DNA of 64,000 bases from Phragmites australis (Eukaryota; Streptophyta; Magnoliopsida; Poales; Poaceae), in contig NC_084935.1 of the NCBI RefSeq assembly GCF_958298935.1, positions 6,024,001 to 6,088,000 of the forward strand. Reading direction: 5' to 3'. The notes beneath the pieces were generated by a model. The model was not told the origin of the DNA. It was given only the letters and a program-made list of their open reading frames with translations, and made no database searches. The position numbers were made by a program, and so were the translations under genes. This document shows, piece by piece, positions 10,868 to 22,257 of this stretch (the first letter of the stretch is position 1; each line of letters begins with the position of its first letter).

Positions 10868-11095
10868 GCGGCGCGGGCGGGAAGGGCCCCTACCCGCCCC
10901 CTGAGGGGACGGTAAGGCGTCGGACACAGACGGGCAGCCCCTAGCCGTCCTCAGAGGGCGGTTAGCTGGCCTAACCGCTCTCTCAGAGGGCTGCAGCCCT
11001 CTCAGAAGGTTGCAGGTGTCTAGTTTTACAATTTTTTATACGGAGAATCTATTTCTTTAAATTTTTAATCCAAAAAATATAAAAAAAAAAAACTC
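10868..11095. repeat. Outer terminal repeat and GC-rich palindromes of element B
   Basis: GC-rich palindromes with CCTCAGAGGGCGGTTAG lie at about 10868-11015. They are followed by the TAGTTTTACAATTTTTTATA segment and the AT-rich terminal repeat ending at AACTC (11091-11095). Read inward on the minus strand, this end matches the terminal repeats of the foldback element at 38699-39599. Confidence 0.7.
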
Positions 11096-11537
11096 AATGA
11101 GTACAATGCATTTAGCCTTTTAACAGGCATCAATTGGGCCTGATGCTTTTCTTTTAAAAAAAGGGACCAGATACATACGGATTGCGAATTATGGCAAAAC
11201 CATGAATCACCCATGCAAACTTAACCATACGAGAGGAAAAAATCATTTAAATATCTAGCTGACATGGATATAAAACTTTTATTTTCGAAATTCTGACACA
11301 TAGATATGTTACAAAGAATTAACCGATCAATTCTATGAAAAGATACATTGTACTCACTCGTAAACGGTGAACATACCCCGGACACACCGGAGCCCTTCCA
11401 AGCCCCCTAAATTTTTGGCATTAAAGAGAAAGAAGGGAAGACAATAAAGAAGAAAGTAGAAGAGGGAGAACCCCTTAACCGGCGACTCTGGATCTGCCAG
11501 AGCTGCAACAAACAATTACAGCTTTCTTGAGTCCTGA
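11096..11537. other. Intergenic stretch
   Basis: No gene is seen. This is AT-rich host DNA right of element B and includes the probable 3' untranslated region of the minus-strand gene ending at 11538. Confidence 0.5.
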
Positions 11538-11873
11538 CTAATAGTAGTCCTCCTCCGACGAGGACATCGACGACGTGTAGGATGAGGACGACGACGAGGA
11601 GACCGAGAACGACCTCTGGTAGGTGTACAGCGCCGCGCCGGGCACACGCGCCACCCACCCACCGCTGCGGCCGGACCCTGGCACGTAGTACTCCGGCAGG
11701 GGCAGGCAGAAGAAGGCGACGAGGCAGTCGGCCAGGCGCCCGAGCTCCCGCGCGGGCAGCAGGAAAAGCGCGCGCAGGACCTCGTCCGCGCGCAGCCTCC
11801 GCCGCCCCGGCCGCTGGCACAGCTCCGCCGGGACGCGCGCGGCCGCCGCCAGCCACGCGCTGCTGAACACCAT
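11538..11873 (-). CDS. Unrecognised 111-aa protein with Ser/acidic tail
   Basis: The ATG at 11873 was chosen because the upstream in-frame extension (to 12266) has no compositional support. The stop is TAG at 11538-11540. The product has a mildly hydrophobic, Ala/Leu-rich N-terminal half (Arg-Ala-Leu-Phe-Leu-Leu-Pro-Ala-Arg-Glu-Leu, about residues 34-44, then Cys-Leu-Val-Ala-Phe-Phe-Cys-Leu-Pro-Leu-Pro-Glu-Tyr-Tyr). It ends in a Ser-rich, acidic tail (a run of about 8 Ser, then Ser-Ser-Glu-Glu-Asp-Tyr-Tyr). GC-rich codon use resembles grass single-exon genes. I do not recognise the family. A small grass-specific stress-type protein is possible, but no function is claimed. Confidence 0.5.
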   Translation of the reverse strand: MVFSSAWLAAAARVPAELCQRPGRRRLRADEVLRALFLLPARELGRLADCLVAFFCLPLPEYYVPGSGRSGGWVARVPGAALYTYQRSFSVSSSSSSSYTSSMSSSEEDYY

Positions 11874-12668
11874 CCCTTGATTAACCAATCTTCTCGCGCG
11901 CGGTGCTTCCTTCGCCGGTCGCCGCGCCGGTCGATCGGTGGCTTTCGTGTCGTCGCGTTGCGTGCGGTGCAGTCTACTCGGGTTTTGGTTGCGTGGAGTG
12001 CCGGCGCAAGGAAGCCGGTCTCGAAGTGGCGGGGGTGGGGCAGCGGTGCTTCGGGGGAACACGATTACACGAGCGCACGGGAGCACGTTAAAAAAAAGCT
12101 GCACGTTTCGGCACACGCTGTCATATAATACTATCACGGGTAAACCGCTGATCCTCTTACCATTCTCTAGTATTGAGTCAGCGTAGTTTCTGAAAATACA
12201 ACCATATAGTAGTACTGGTGACCTGCCACATGCAACACACAAATGTCTCGATGTGTCAATATCCAATTCCGGAAATGGTACTCATGATCTAAAAAAATAT
12301 AATTCCGGAAAGGGTATACCTACTCATCACTGCAAAAAACAATTGAGCCGAAGATGCTTCTCTGAATATTTGTTGAACCTTCCTGACAATAACTGCCACA
12401 TCGATACTAGATACCACCCTATGTGGCTAGATTGCATTACAAGTTAATTAGAAGTCAATCAGATTAGGAACCTTCTACACTATTCTGAATGCCATGGCAC
12501 AAAGCTTTGTACGAGGGCGGGAGAGGTAGGGGGGAAGAGGAGATATAGGTAGCTAGATCAATGCATGCGAATCATTCTACACAAGAACGGAAGACCCTGC
12601 CAGCGGTTGACTTATTTCACACTAGTATTAATATAAATTCCCCTCATCGACCGCCTAATGGATTCCAC

Positions 12669-15400
12669 CTACTGATGAAGAAAGCCTTTCTCCTCAAGAT
12701 AAGTAGCAACTTGACCCGCCATGTCACAAGGTGAAGGGCATACACCATCCACTTCCTTTATCTCAATCTGCAAGAAAGCACTAGAGTCAACGCTTCTAGG
12801 TCAGAAACACTGTTAGCTTGATGGCAAGTTAGAAGAGATATCATATGATGAACCATGATTTAGTTCTTATACACAGACGTATTAGTAAGACTACTACAAG
12901 GATGGTCAATTTAGCTGTCTTCCATTTGTCGAAAAAAATTAGCTGTCTTCCTCAGCAGTAAATTTGATAATTCAAAATTAGGACGCGGTATAGATACTAA
13001 AGATCATCCTATCCATTTGACTACTATCCATCCAGGCAAACATCCACCTAGCATATATTATCATTCTCTATCCCGCATGTCAAGCAGGCTGTTAATTCTA
13101 CATGATTGATTGTGTTGCAATAAAAGAAAATGATCCTTAACGACACACACTTTGAACATGTGAGACAACAAATCTAAAATGATGATGTACCTCGCAATTC
13201 AATGGTGGTTCATAAGGGTCATCAATTCCAGTAAAACCTGCAACAAAACATGATTAGAGCTTGATGCATGACTGAACTATAAATGATTTAACAAAGACAT
13301 GCTGAGCCAAGTATCGTTAAGACTATTGACAGAAATAAATGGATAATTAATTGATTCCTTTCCATTTCTCAAAGAGGACTCCTTAACCAAACTTGCAAAT
13401 GCACATACTGACACCCAAGACAACTTTTACACTCCAAATAAACCAGTTCAACTCTTTTTGGTTTAGCATTAGACATAAGCCACTAACTGTGCAATAAGAG
13501 CATAGTGACAGAATTTAACCTAAAAAGGATGCTCACACACTTTCTAGGCATAAATATTACACAAGGAAGTATATGGGAGAACCTGACCACTGTAGATAAA
13601 ATCATAGTCACCTGGGCAGTATGTGCATCATCAAATTTTGACCATTGCCGCAAATGCAACTACAACTTATGGAATTGACAATTTTGATACTTGAGAAATG
13701 GACATGTTTTGTTTCATATTCAGGTGTTGCTTCCTTAAAACTAGTACAATATAACTCAATTTGATATTTTAATTATTCAAGTCAGACTGCGATTCTGAAC
13801 TTACGTGAAACACTATTATTTCTGTTTTCGACATAAAGAATTATATGAGAATCTCACCTTTTATTTTTCCTGCACGTGCAAGCTTATAAAGGCCCTTTGG
13901 ATCCCTTGCTTCACACAACTCCAATGACATGTTCAGGAAAACCTATAAAAAAATACACAGGTGTCAGTTGGTAAAACTCATGACATAGCCCAGTTCATTA
14001 AAGACCAAACTAAAAAGAAGGATCACTTACTTCAATAAAGCTACCATCTGACAATAATGCACGGCAAGAGTCACGGTCTCTCCTGTATGGAGATATCAAA
14101 CTTGCAATACATACAAGGCCTGCATCCGCAAATAACTTTGCTACTTCACCTGTTCAAAATAATTGAAACTAAATGTCAACTACAAATGACTGAACAGCAC
14201 AAGCATGATTTTGTTTATCATTTGTTTACCTTCATGGGAATTTACTAAATTATTATAAAATTCCTGTGTCGGGAGAGACTTACCGACTCTCCGTATATTT
14301 TCGGCACGATCTTCAGCTTTAAAGCCAAGATCCTTGTTTAGACCATGTCTTAAGTTATCGCCATCAAGAACATATGCAAGCTTCCCTCTTGTGTGGAGCT
14401 CTCGACCTAATGTACATGCCAAGGTACTTTTGCCTTGACACGGTGTAAAATAACACGTAATTAGATCAAAACACAATAAGGCATCATTAAAACTAAAAAA
14501 CTTGATTGAAATATGTGTGTATCATGTAGAAATTGTCCTTCCAAAGAAGGGGAGATGGAATCTGATTTATTGCAAATTTACAGTGTTAGGTTTTGAAGCT
14601 AGTGTGAAGAGAGAACAAAATAGTAGTGAAAATAATGAACATCGACCATATAGCTAAGTAAAAACATTATATGGCAATGATCTTGGAAACATTGCAGATT
14701 TGTCCTTCAATAAACTGAAATTTATTTGCTAGAATTCGTGGCAAGTGAAAATAAGTTATGCCAAACAATTTGTCCAAGCCAAAATAAATAGGTTGTTTAT
14801 TTACATTACTGACACACACATACCAAATTGACTGTTTAGAACAGAGCAAAACTGTTTGAACAGAGTGAAACTGATTTAAAAATAATGTTTAATTGAACAG
14901 TTGAATAAGATTGAATCCAATTTGACAAAGCGAAAAATATTCAGAGGTTACCTAACAGACAATAACAGTATGAACCATTCAATAACTAAATTGTGAAGGC
15001 ACTAAGAATTTGTATACTCTAATATGATTGAAACAGTAGTCATAACATTTGGCTTAAAGTGATTTCTAGTGTGCGTCTTAGGGTGTGTGTTGGTGTGCGT
15101 ATGTAGGGTGTGGTGTGTGTTTGGACGTGCATTCAGATATTACAACTTGTACTCTAGTGTTGAGGCTTAAAAAAAACATTTTGCCTAAAGTGATTTGATA
15201 GGACTTAGCAATTGCACTGACAATCCAACAAGCACACAACACAACAGTTTGACAGAACGTAAGGTTTACTTACCTGAACCACTAAGGCCTGTAATCCAAA
15301 CAACACAACCTTTCTGCTTGATTAGCTTCTGACGATCAACCTTGCCAACTGGGCAATCATGCCAGAAGATATTTGATGACTTTGGCACAGTGGACGTCAT
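12669..15400 (-). CDS. APK: Adenylyl-sulfate kinase (APS kinase)
   Basis: APS kinase phosphorylates adenosine 5'-phosphosulfate to PAPS, the sulfate donor for sulfotransferases. Six coding exons join in frame with GT/AG junctions: 15274-15400, 14284-14433, 14031-14149, 13858-13942, 13191-13237 and 12669-12767, giving 208 aa. The P-loop Gly-Leu-Ser-Gly-Ser-Gly-Lys-Ser-Thr (about residues 38-46) is split across the first intron. Family motifs follow: [27 protein letters not shown] and [11 protein letters not shown]. The stop is TAG at 12669. The Met at 15400 gives a compact cytosolic-type enzyme. The exon is open a little further upstream (Val-Glu-Asp-Lys-Ile-Ser-Gln before the Met, acceptor near 15,423), so a 5' exon with a plastid transit peptide may lie upstream (15.5-16.9 kb), but I could not place one. 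Confidence 0.93.
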
Positions 15401-15423
15401 TTGTGAAATTTTATCCTCAACTA

Positions 15424-17090
15424 CTATGTACAAATACCATCACTCAGACAACAAGGCTCCATAAAAACAGAAAGTTCTTTTGAAACAAACGGAAGCTAAT
15501 ATATTGTCTTCTTAAATACTAGCTGCTCTTTATTGAGTTCCATGAAGAATAACAAAACAGGCTGTGCAAACGATTGACGGGGCACATTCCAATTCCTCGG
15601 TCAAAATTTACCGAAGTACAATTACACCACATATTATATTCCTGTTGCAAGTCACCCCTCGGACGAAGAGCTAAACCTATTAAACAGGAACCTAACAAAG
15701 TATACGTATGTGTAATTCATAAACCACCCAAAGCTATAGCAGAAACAAATTAGTTGAAACCACAAACCAGGGGTAGAGGGTAATGAAGACCAAAGTGGGT
15801 GTCACATGGCGAATCAGTTCAGTTGAACCAACCTTGAATTTGAAAAGTAAACTAGTAGAGGGGATTTGGATTTGATGGCTCACAATGCCACAAAGAAAGG
15901 GAAGACCAGAGCAACACTAACTCAACAAACAATCCATCCGAGTAAGCAAGCTGGGGCTTTGTTGCCATCAAAAGAATAAATCGATCCAACTCCATCTGGA
16001 TGTTCACTTCCAGTACCATCGGAGGGGTGGAGGAGGACGGCAACAACTACTAGAGAAGAATTCAAGGTGATGTGCTTCAGTGGAATGAGATTCAGAGATG
16101 TCCTCCAGCTCCCTCCGTCCCATCCTTCTCTTTCCCTACTATCGCCACCTCCCTCTCACCCGGCTACTCTGCCGTCCTGTCCGCCTCTTTGGCCCAGCTG
16201 CATCCCAACTCCGTTATGGCCTTGTCTAACGAGCCAACGGTCTGGAGACGGCGGCAAGGTGAGCGTAGAGCGCTGACAACGCAAGGGCACCTTCCCCGCC
16301 AAACATGTTCGCCGCCGTCGCGATCCAAATTGAGGCCGAAACCGGCGAGAGGCGCATTTCGCCGCAACTAGAAAAGATAAGTGCTAGGAAATCGAAGGAA
16401 GAAAGGAGGCAGGATCGGCTCCACGACTCCGCAAGGGCCCGCAGAAATGGGACGGAAATCCCGGCCCACGATTACACGCATCGGCATTCCTTCGTCGATC
16501 AAACAGCCGGCAGCCGCATTGCATCAATCAACCAGGAGGAAAGTAAAGCAAAAGGGGAGGGAGACGGATACGTGCCTAGACCGACCTCCTCCGTGCCTCG
16601 AGCGCTCCTCACGAGGTGGGCCGCCGCTGCATTCGACGACGAGGCGGGAGCGGAGGCGGGGCGAGCGTCCCAAACGGCCTCTGTCGCCTATTATCCTCCT
16701 CCAAGCGGGTGGGGATGGCGACGGGCGGTGGTTGCGGAGCGGATGCAACCCTAGATTCGCCGGGATCCGGTTCCGGGGCGCGGCCGCGAGACGCGGGCAA
16801 TGGCCAGGGGAGGCAGAGCTATACCCACCGCTCGAAGCGGCACGAGGGTCGCGAGGAGGAGAGCGCCACGACCACCGGCACCGGTGCGGTGAAAGCAAAA
16901 CGGGAGGAAGGCGGGGACACGCGAGGCAATACGCTGCTTCCATCGGTGCTGACTGGTGGGGTTCACTGAATGATGGTTACCACGTGTTTTCAGGCTTTGC
17001 TGTTCTGACGCCGCTGGCAACGGTGTCCGCAGGGCTGCTCCAGCTTTTATCGATAATGCACCAGCATTTCACACACGTGTCAATTTAGAT
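15424..17090. other. Probable 5' leader and promoter region of the APS kinase gene
   Basis: 15424-16060 is AT-rich, intron-like sequence. 16070-16960 is GC-rich with no recognisable protein on either strand. On the minus strand, a CTAGGGTTGCATCCG-type stretch near 16,745 resembles a grass 5' UTR. An untranslated or transit-peptide exon plus promoter for the downstream gene is the simplest reading, but this is inference. Open frames at 16305-17088 (+) and 16943-16524 (-) look like chance openings in GC-rich DNA. Confidence 0.4.
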
Positions 17091-18257
17091 ATAGCAATCT
17101 AAATAACTAAAAAAATAGAATAATAGAGAAAAAAATTACATATACCATCTAAGAAATCCGACGATGTATGTGAAATATGGGAGTTAGCGTAAACTCTGGA
17201 GAAACCCACGATAAATATATGAAAAGAAAATATTAGATATTTAGATATGTGAGATAAATAAAATGAGATTAAATATATTTTTAGAATATATAGAAGACAA
17301 ATATTATATGTCTAAGTATGAAAAATAAATAGAAAAGTTTAAATATATTTTTGAAATTTTTAGAAGGAGAAATAGAATTCAAACTTTATATGACGACCAC
17401 TTAATTAGCTTGAGTAGACAAGAAATATCGATTGAATCTGTTAGGTGCATTTTATATTATCCATCACGATGTTGTCAAACAATTATAAAGGCAATAAAGT
17501 ACAGATTGAGAAAAATGAGATCATTCCTTGTTCCATTAATTCGATGTTTATTTATACATAACGAATCGACATCCGTTTCTCAACAGACGGGCATAACTGT
17601 CTGCCGGTTTCATCATCTTGGTACTAACACGAGGCAAGTTTCAACCTGGCCGACCGCGCAGGGCTCCCAAAATTAGGGGGGCCAAAGTTTAGTTTGTCTG
17701 TAATTAGTACTTAGTAGTAATTGATGCAATTAGCAGCACAGCTTAAGTGAAGGAACAGTGTAGCAACGTTTACACCCAATCTCTCTCTCCACACATCCCT
17801 TTGGCTGCTCCCTCTGCTCAAATTCAGTTGTTTTACTGCCGAACACAACTCTTGATCCTTGGATTTATCCTCTCATCGGTGGCAATAGAACCATCGATTC
17901 CATTTTCATTTATTCATGAGTATTATCATTTGTGAACTAATATGCATGATTTGTTCAGTTGGTTTCTATGCTGCCACAGTTTTTGTGACAGGCAAATTGT
18001 GTGACACAATTGCGACAAGTGAAGCAAGAAATTAGCATCTAACAACCTGAACCCATGAGAGAAAAAGTTGGGTATACCAATGATCTAGCAACAAACCAAA
18101 CAATAGCTACAGCCCTCAAATTGTCTGCCTAACGTTTTTGACAGACTGTGACCACGAATTAAACACGCTCTTAATGTTTAAAGACCGCCTTTACGTATCA
18201 ACGCGAACATAAAATTTGTATTGTTAGAAAAAATGATCTTATAATTACATAATTAAA
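17091..18257. other. AT-rich intergenic stretch
   Basis: No gene, RNA or structured repeat could be supported. The base composition falls sharply from the GC-rich region to the left. Confidence 0.5.
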
Positions 18258-18810
18258 TTGAACAAATATTATCGTTGTTCAAAATTCTCAAATTTAAGGC
18301 TTAATTTTATATTTAGCATAGGCTCCCAAATTCTCACTTACAGGCCCTGTCCTCCATCATCTGGTCCAGTAGCAAACAAGCGAGCCGACATTTCTGACCG
18401 GTCAATACGGACTCTGATGGAGCACCTACTCCTGCAGGAGAACGGTAAAAACGCGACGAAGAAATTACTGTGGGAGACTTGCACTTATTACACCACACGA
18501 TGACGCTAGGATGTGCCACCCCAACATGAACATGTATCATCTGAACAACAGCAAAAAAAAGAAAAAAAAGAGCGACCAAAGCAGATGAAACTAGAGCAAG
18601 AGCTGGCGTTGAGCGTTGATCTCTACGCTGTGCAATGCATTCGTTTCTTGCCACGCTGGGAGGATTACCGACGCCCGCTCCGTGCCCTCGCCGGCCCGCC
18701 CCGCGCGCGCGAGCGCGACGTGCACGCGCGTACGCCGCCCTGATCAGGCTCTGCAAGCAGTCCGCGTGAAGGAGAGCCGCAGGCAGCTGGCTCGGCACGC
18801 AGCGGCGTTG

Positions 18811-19152
18811 CTACTCGGCGGGGCCGTGGTCGAAGTTGAGCGCGTAGCTCCTCGAGTCGTAGCTGAACGCCGCCGCCTGCTGCTTCCTCCGCCGCGCTCC
18901 GGTGCCGCCGCCGCCCTTCGCCATGATCTCCTGCGCCGCCGCCTTCCACCGCAGCTTGGCCCGCGCCGACTGGGCCGCGCGCTTCCCCTCGCCCTGATCC
19001 CCCAGAGACCCGTACTCCAGCCGGCTCGACGACGACGACGCACGCGACAGCGAGCGGCCGAAGCAGGTGAAGCCCTGCGGCACGAACTCTTCGTCGCACT
19101 CGTAAACCATCGCCGTCGCCGGCATTGACGCCTGGTGCAAGAGGCTTGCCAT
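18811..19152 (-). CDS. Unrecognised 113-aa basic plant protein
   Basis: The ATG at 19152 gives a 113-aa product ending TGA at 18811. An upstream in-frame extension to 19347 is judged to be leader. Visible features are an N-terminal Met-Ala-Ser-Leu-Leu-His-Gln, a Tyr-Glu-Cys-Asp-Glu-Glu-Phe-Val-Pro-Gln-Gly segment (about residues 17-27), a Ser-rich stretch, and a basic central region (Ala-Arg-Ala-Lys-Leu-Arg-Trp-Lys-Ala). Then come a Gly/Arg/Lys-rich linker and a conserved-looking end Phe-Ser-Tyr-Asp-Ser-Arg-Ser-Tyr-Ala-Leu-Asn-Phe-Asp. That C-terminal motif recurs in small plant-specific proteins that I recall only vaguely, so no function is assigned. High GC3 and single-exon structure fit a real grass gene. 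Confidence 0.65.
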   Translation of the reverse strand: MASLLHQASMPATAMVYECDEEFVPQGFTCFGRSLSRASSSSSRLEYGSLGDQGEGKRAAQSARAKLRWKAAAQEIMAKGGGGTGARRRKQQAAAFSYDSRSYALNFDHGPAE

Positions 19153-19982
19153 GGAAGCGCGATCAGGAGAGCGAGAGCGATGGAGAAGAGATGTTTCAGA
19201 GAACCCGCGAGATGCAAAGACCGCTGCTTGCCAACTGCTTGGACGATCATGAACATTTATGCAGATTTGCAGGGCTTGCAAGTTGTTAGATTCAGGGATA
19301 TAATACTCGGCGATGAACTGTCCGATCAGACGGCGCCATGGCAACATGTCCTGAGATCTCTTGTTTATTCAAGCGCGATCCTTAAAGAAATGGCGAGGTG
19401 TGGCATCCAATTCAATACCATGGCAAGTGTACAAGAAACGTCCTTGTTTATCCTGCATTTGGCGGCATCAGGGAATTCTTGCCCGGCTTTGACCGGAACA
19501 TGGAAGTACGTTCTCAGTTATTTTTCTCCATGAGACCACATCTGAAGCAAAGCAGTAGATGGCATCTCGATCCATCGACTTGAGATGAACAGCACACAAA
19601 AACTGCCCATCGGATCGGTAACATGTGCAAGCATGAGTGGTAAAGCATTCTCTATCAATAAGATGAAGTATCAAAGCCATCTTCAGCGATAAATTAAGCC
19701 GACCCGAGCAATCACACGGTGATGGTAAGCTAGTGGTGGTCCAATGCCCAGAATTATGTTGGACAGCATCTCTCCCTCAGAACTAAACTGCACATCCAGT
19801 ACCATCGATATACGATTATATGTAACATACTCTACCAACTATCCAGCTTGATTGAATCATTCAAGTTGGATAGCTGGTTTGAATGTAACAGTTCAAACCA
19901 ATTGAAACCAAAGAGCAAATGTAGGCCCTGTTAGGAAGAGTTTTACATTCGACATTAGCCTCTCAAACGAAAAGAAAAGAAT
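19153..19982. other. Upstream region of the 113-aa gene
   Basis: No further gene is seen. The probable promoter of the minus-strand gene lies here. The small plus-strand open frame at 19135-19533 is not supported by codon pattern. Confidence 0.35.
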
Positions 19983-20801
19983 GAATTACACAAAACTATA
20001 AGTATTGTATCATTTTGTAACATAAAACCATAAGTATTGTACCTAATAACATAAAACTATAAGTATTATGCACTAATTTCACACAAAATCCGATTTTAAT
20101 TAGATTAATTCAAAAATAGTCTTATATTTATCCAAAAATCCTAGATTTTTTTACGTATTCCATAATCAATGTGCAACCTATTTTAATTGGATTCACCCAA
20201 AAACCTTATGTAAATTTAAACTAAAATTCTCCAAAAAGACTAATTTATAACCTCTAACAATTGCTAGGGCATAAAATAAAATACCAAAAATATAGGAAAT
20301 TCATTAATATTCTTATTATATGATGGAATAATTTCTAAAATTAATTTTACCCTAGGTTATATAGTGAAAAAGTGAGTTCCTTTGTAATGCTATATTTATA
20401 TGCTCCATTATATACTTACAAAGGAACTCAATTTTTGACCATATAACATAGTTCTAAAAATAATTTTAAAAATTAATCCATCATATAAGAATAATATTGG
20501 TGAATTTTCTCATATTTTTGGATTTTATTTGGGACACTAACAATTATTAGGAGTTATAAAGTAACTTTTTTGAAAAATTTAAGTTTAAATTCTACATAGG
20601 CTTTTTAGGCGAATCTAATTAAAATAAATTGAACATGGATTATGGAACACGTACAAAAATTTCTAGAATTTTCGGAGAAATATAAGACTATTTTTTGAAT
20701 AAATCTAATTAAAATCAAGTTTTGTGTGAGATTAGTGCACTATCCACAATACTTTAGTTTTGTGTTACAATTGACACAATCCTTATAATTTTGTGCAATT
20801 C
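19983..20801. mobile_element. Foldback element F1 with long inverted arms
   Basis: The whole 0.8-kb segment is a long imperfect inverted repeat centred near 20,395. The outer ends match as GAATTACACAAAACTATAAG (left) and its inverted counterpart ending near 20801. Inner arms share blocks such as GTGAGTTCCTTTGTAATGC close to the centre. The same core is found in F3 (38699-39599) and, more diverged, in F2 (25525-26294). No clean target duplication was identified here. There is no coding capacity, so it is a non-autonomous element. Confidence 0.75.
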
Positions 20802-21332
20802 ACTCAAAATAAAAGTCATTCAGTTAAGCTATAAAGCCAACTTTGAACAAGACAGAATCAGTTACCAAAGCAGTCCAAACACTAACACTTCGAATCCCTG
20901 TCGAACAGCTTTACACATAAAAGAATCACAAAGAAATCCACACAGCAAGTGCAGACGATATCTGAAATCCATCCAAATCAAGCATCCAACTGGATTAAAA
21001 ATCATGCGGCATTATTATGACCAGCGGCGTACATGCGACAACAATTTCCAGCGCCACAAGCACCAGCCAACAGGCCGTCCACATGATAAAGCGTCGTTGC
21101 TTTATTTGATCAATCATTGTAAAGCATGGATGGGGTTAGCCTTTCTAATTGGTCATTACTATTTATATTCAACCACTAATATATGCACAAACAACTAATG
21201 ACAAGATGTCTGGTTGGTACATGTGAACTAAAGGGATTGGGCATCAGATTATCAGATCTTGTTTGGAATATAATCACAAACCACTGCTCAATCTAATTCG
21301 GTGCTTTCTTCCAGATCCTAAATCATTATGGG

Positions 21333-22257
21333 CCAAAGTTCACAAAGGAAGCAATTTCACCAACAACTCCTAGTGAGATGTTAGCAAGCAGAGATGCCAT
21401 CTGTTATAAGCAACATGTTTGCTGGATCCTTAACAAAGGAAACATCACAATCAGGAAGTAAACCTGCCCTGGGCATGGATAAATCACTAACCGGAATACC
21501 TCATCACAGGAACTCACCAGGTGACCCTTGGACACTATGACATGAAAGCCAGAAGCCCAAAACAAAGAGAATTAAAATCTTGCCACCCAGTAGTGTTAGC
21601 TCTACAATGCAAATATGAATGCTCACTCCACATCATCATTCAAAAAAAAAATGCTCACTCGACATTGCATTATCATCTGTCAAGGAAATACCACCTTTCA
21701 CGATCACTAAACTAAATTACTCTTGAGACAGAAATAACCATTGCATGATCGCCTGACATGGACCTAAAATTAAGGGCACAGACAAACAAACAGGAACAGA
21801 ACCACCATTAATCTGAAAACTATTGTCTTTGGAAACTCCTTACTGGTGCCCCTCTCACACGATGAACAAGAGTTATAGTTCACCAAAACAAAATTCAGTC
21901 TTGTACTATTTATTTGTGAGAATGACACTGAGGGATAAAATGCAAACACATCATTACCTAGTTGCTGCTTCATCGAGATGACAATACATAACTAGAAACT
22001 AGGGACCACTACCTACCTACAAAAGATTAGTTGGAGGCATTTCAAATCCATAAGATTCAGTACAAATTGGGACTAAATCCCAAAACCCCCCAAGGAAAAC
22101 ACCCTCTTTCGCCCCTGAATGCTTGTAGAACTCCTAAACCAGTACTTCAAGACGGACAACAAAACAGTACACATTGCACAGATCATTTGAAAGTCTGGAG
22201 TAACAAAACTGACAATCCTAATTCTCGATATCCCTTTAGAGGCTTCTCACTTAATAC
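21333..22257. repeat. Left copy of a diverged 0.9-kb duplication
   Basis: This is homologous, with many substitutions and small indels, to 28770-29640. Shared landmarks are TTCGCTGGATCC-like (21,418/28,858), GGATAAATCACTAACCG-like (21,477/28,915), AGAAGCCCAAAAC (21,550/28,988) and GAGGCTTCTCA (22,239/29,621). The gypsy element was inserted at the right end of this copy. Confidence 0.75.

Larger units (their letters stand above)
4799..11095 (-). mobile_element. Mutator-like element B, more complete copy
   Basis: The ends begin GAGTT: GAGTTATTTTTATTTTTATA at 4799 and its inverted counterpart ending AACTC at 11095. The gene order, read on the minus strand, is transposase (10197 down to about 7494), plant-mobile-domain-like gene (7417-6336), GRF zinc-finger gene (5970-5374). 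A probable 5' UTR exon near 10,700-10,740 has a GTAAGT donor at about 10,680, matching that of A. The 9 bp following the right end (AATGAGTAC) do not match the 9 bp left of 4799, so no clean target duplication is present. All three genes carry stops or frameshifts, so the element is non-autonomous now. Confidence 0.78.

Noticed and set aside
11582..12186. Several plus-strand open frames over the 111-aa gene
   Set aside because: Arg/Pro/Ala-rich antisense shadows of GC-rich DNA with no domain.
16305..17088. Overlapping open frames on both strands upstream of the APS kinase gene
   Set aside because: Codon use and composition are those of GC-rich leader DNA; no frame shows recognisable motifs or splice connections that could be joined to the kinase exons with confidence.
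18513..19128. Open frames overlapping the 113-aa gene
   Set aside because: Opposite-strand or shifted-frame shadows, strongly Arg/Ala-biased.
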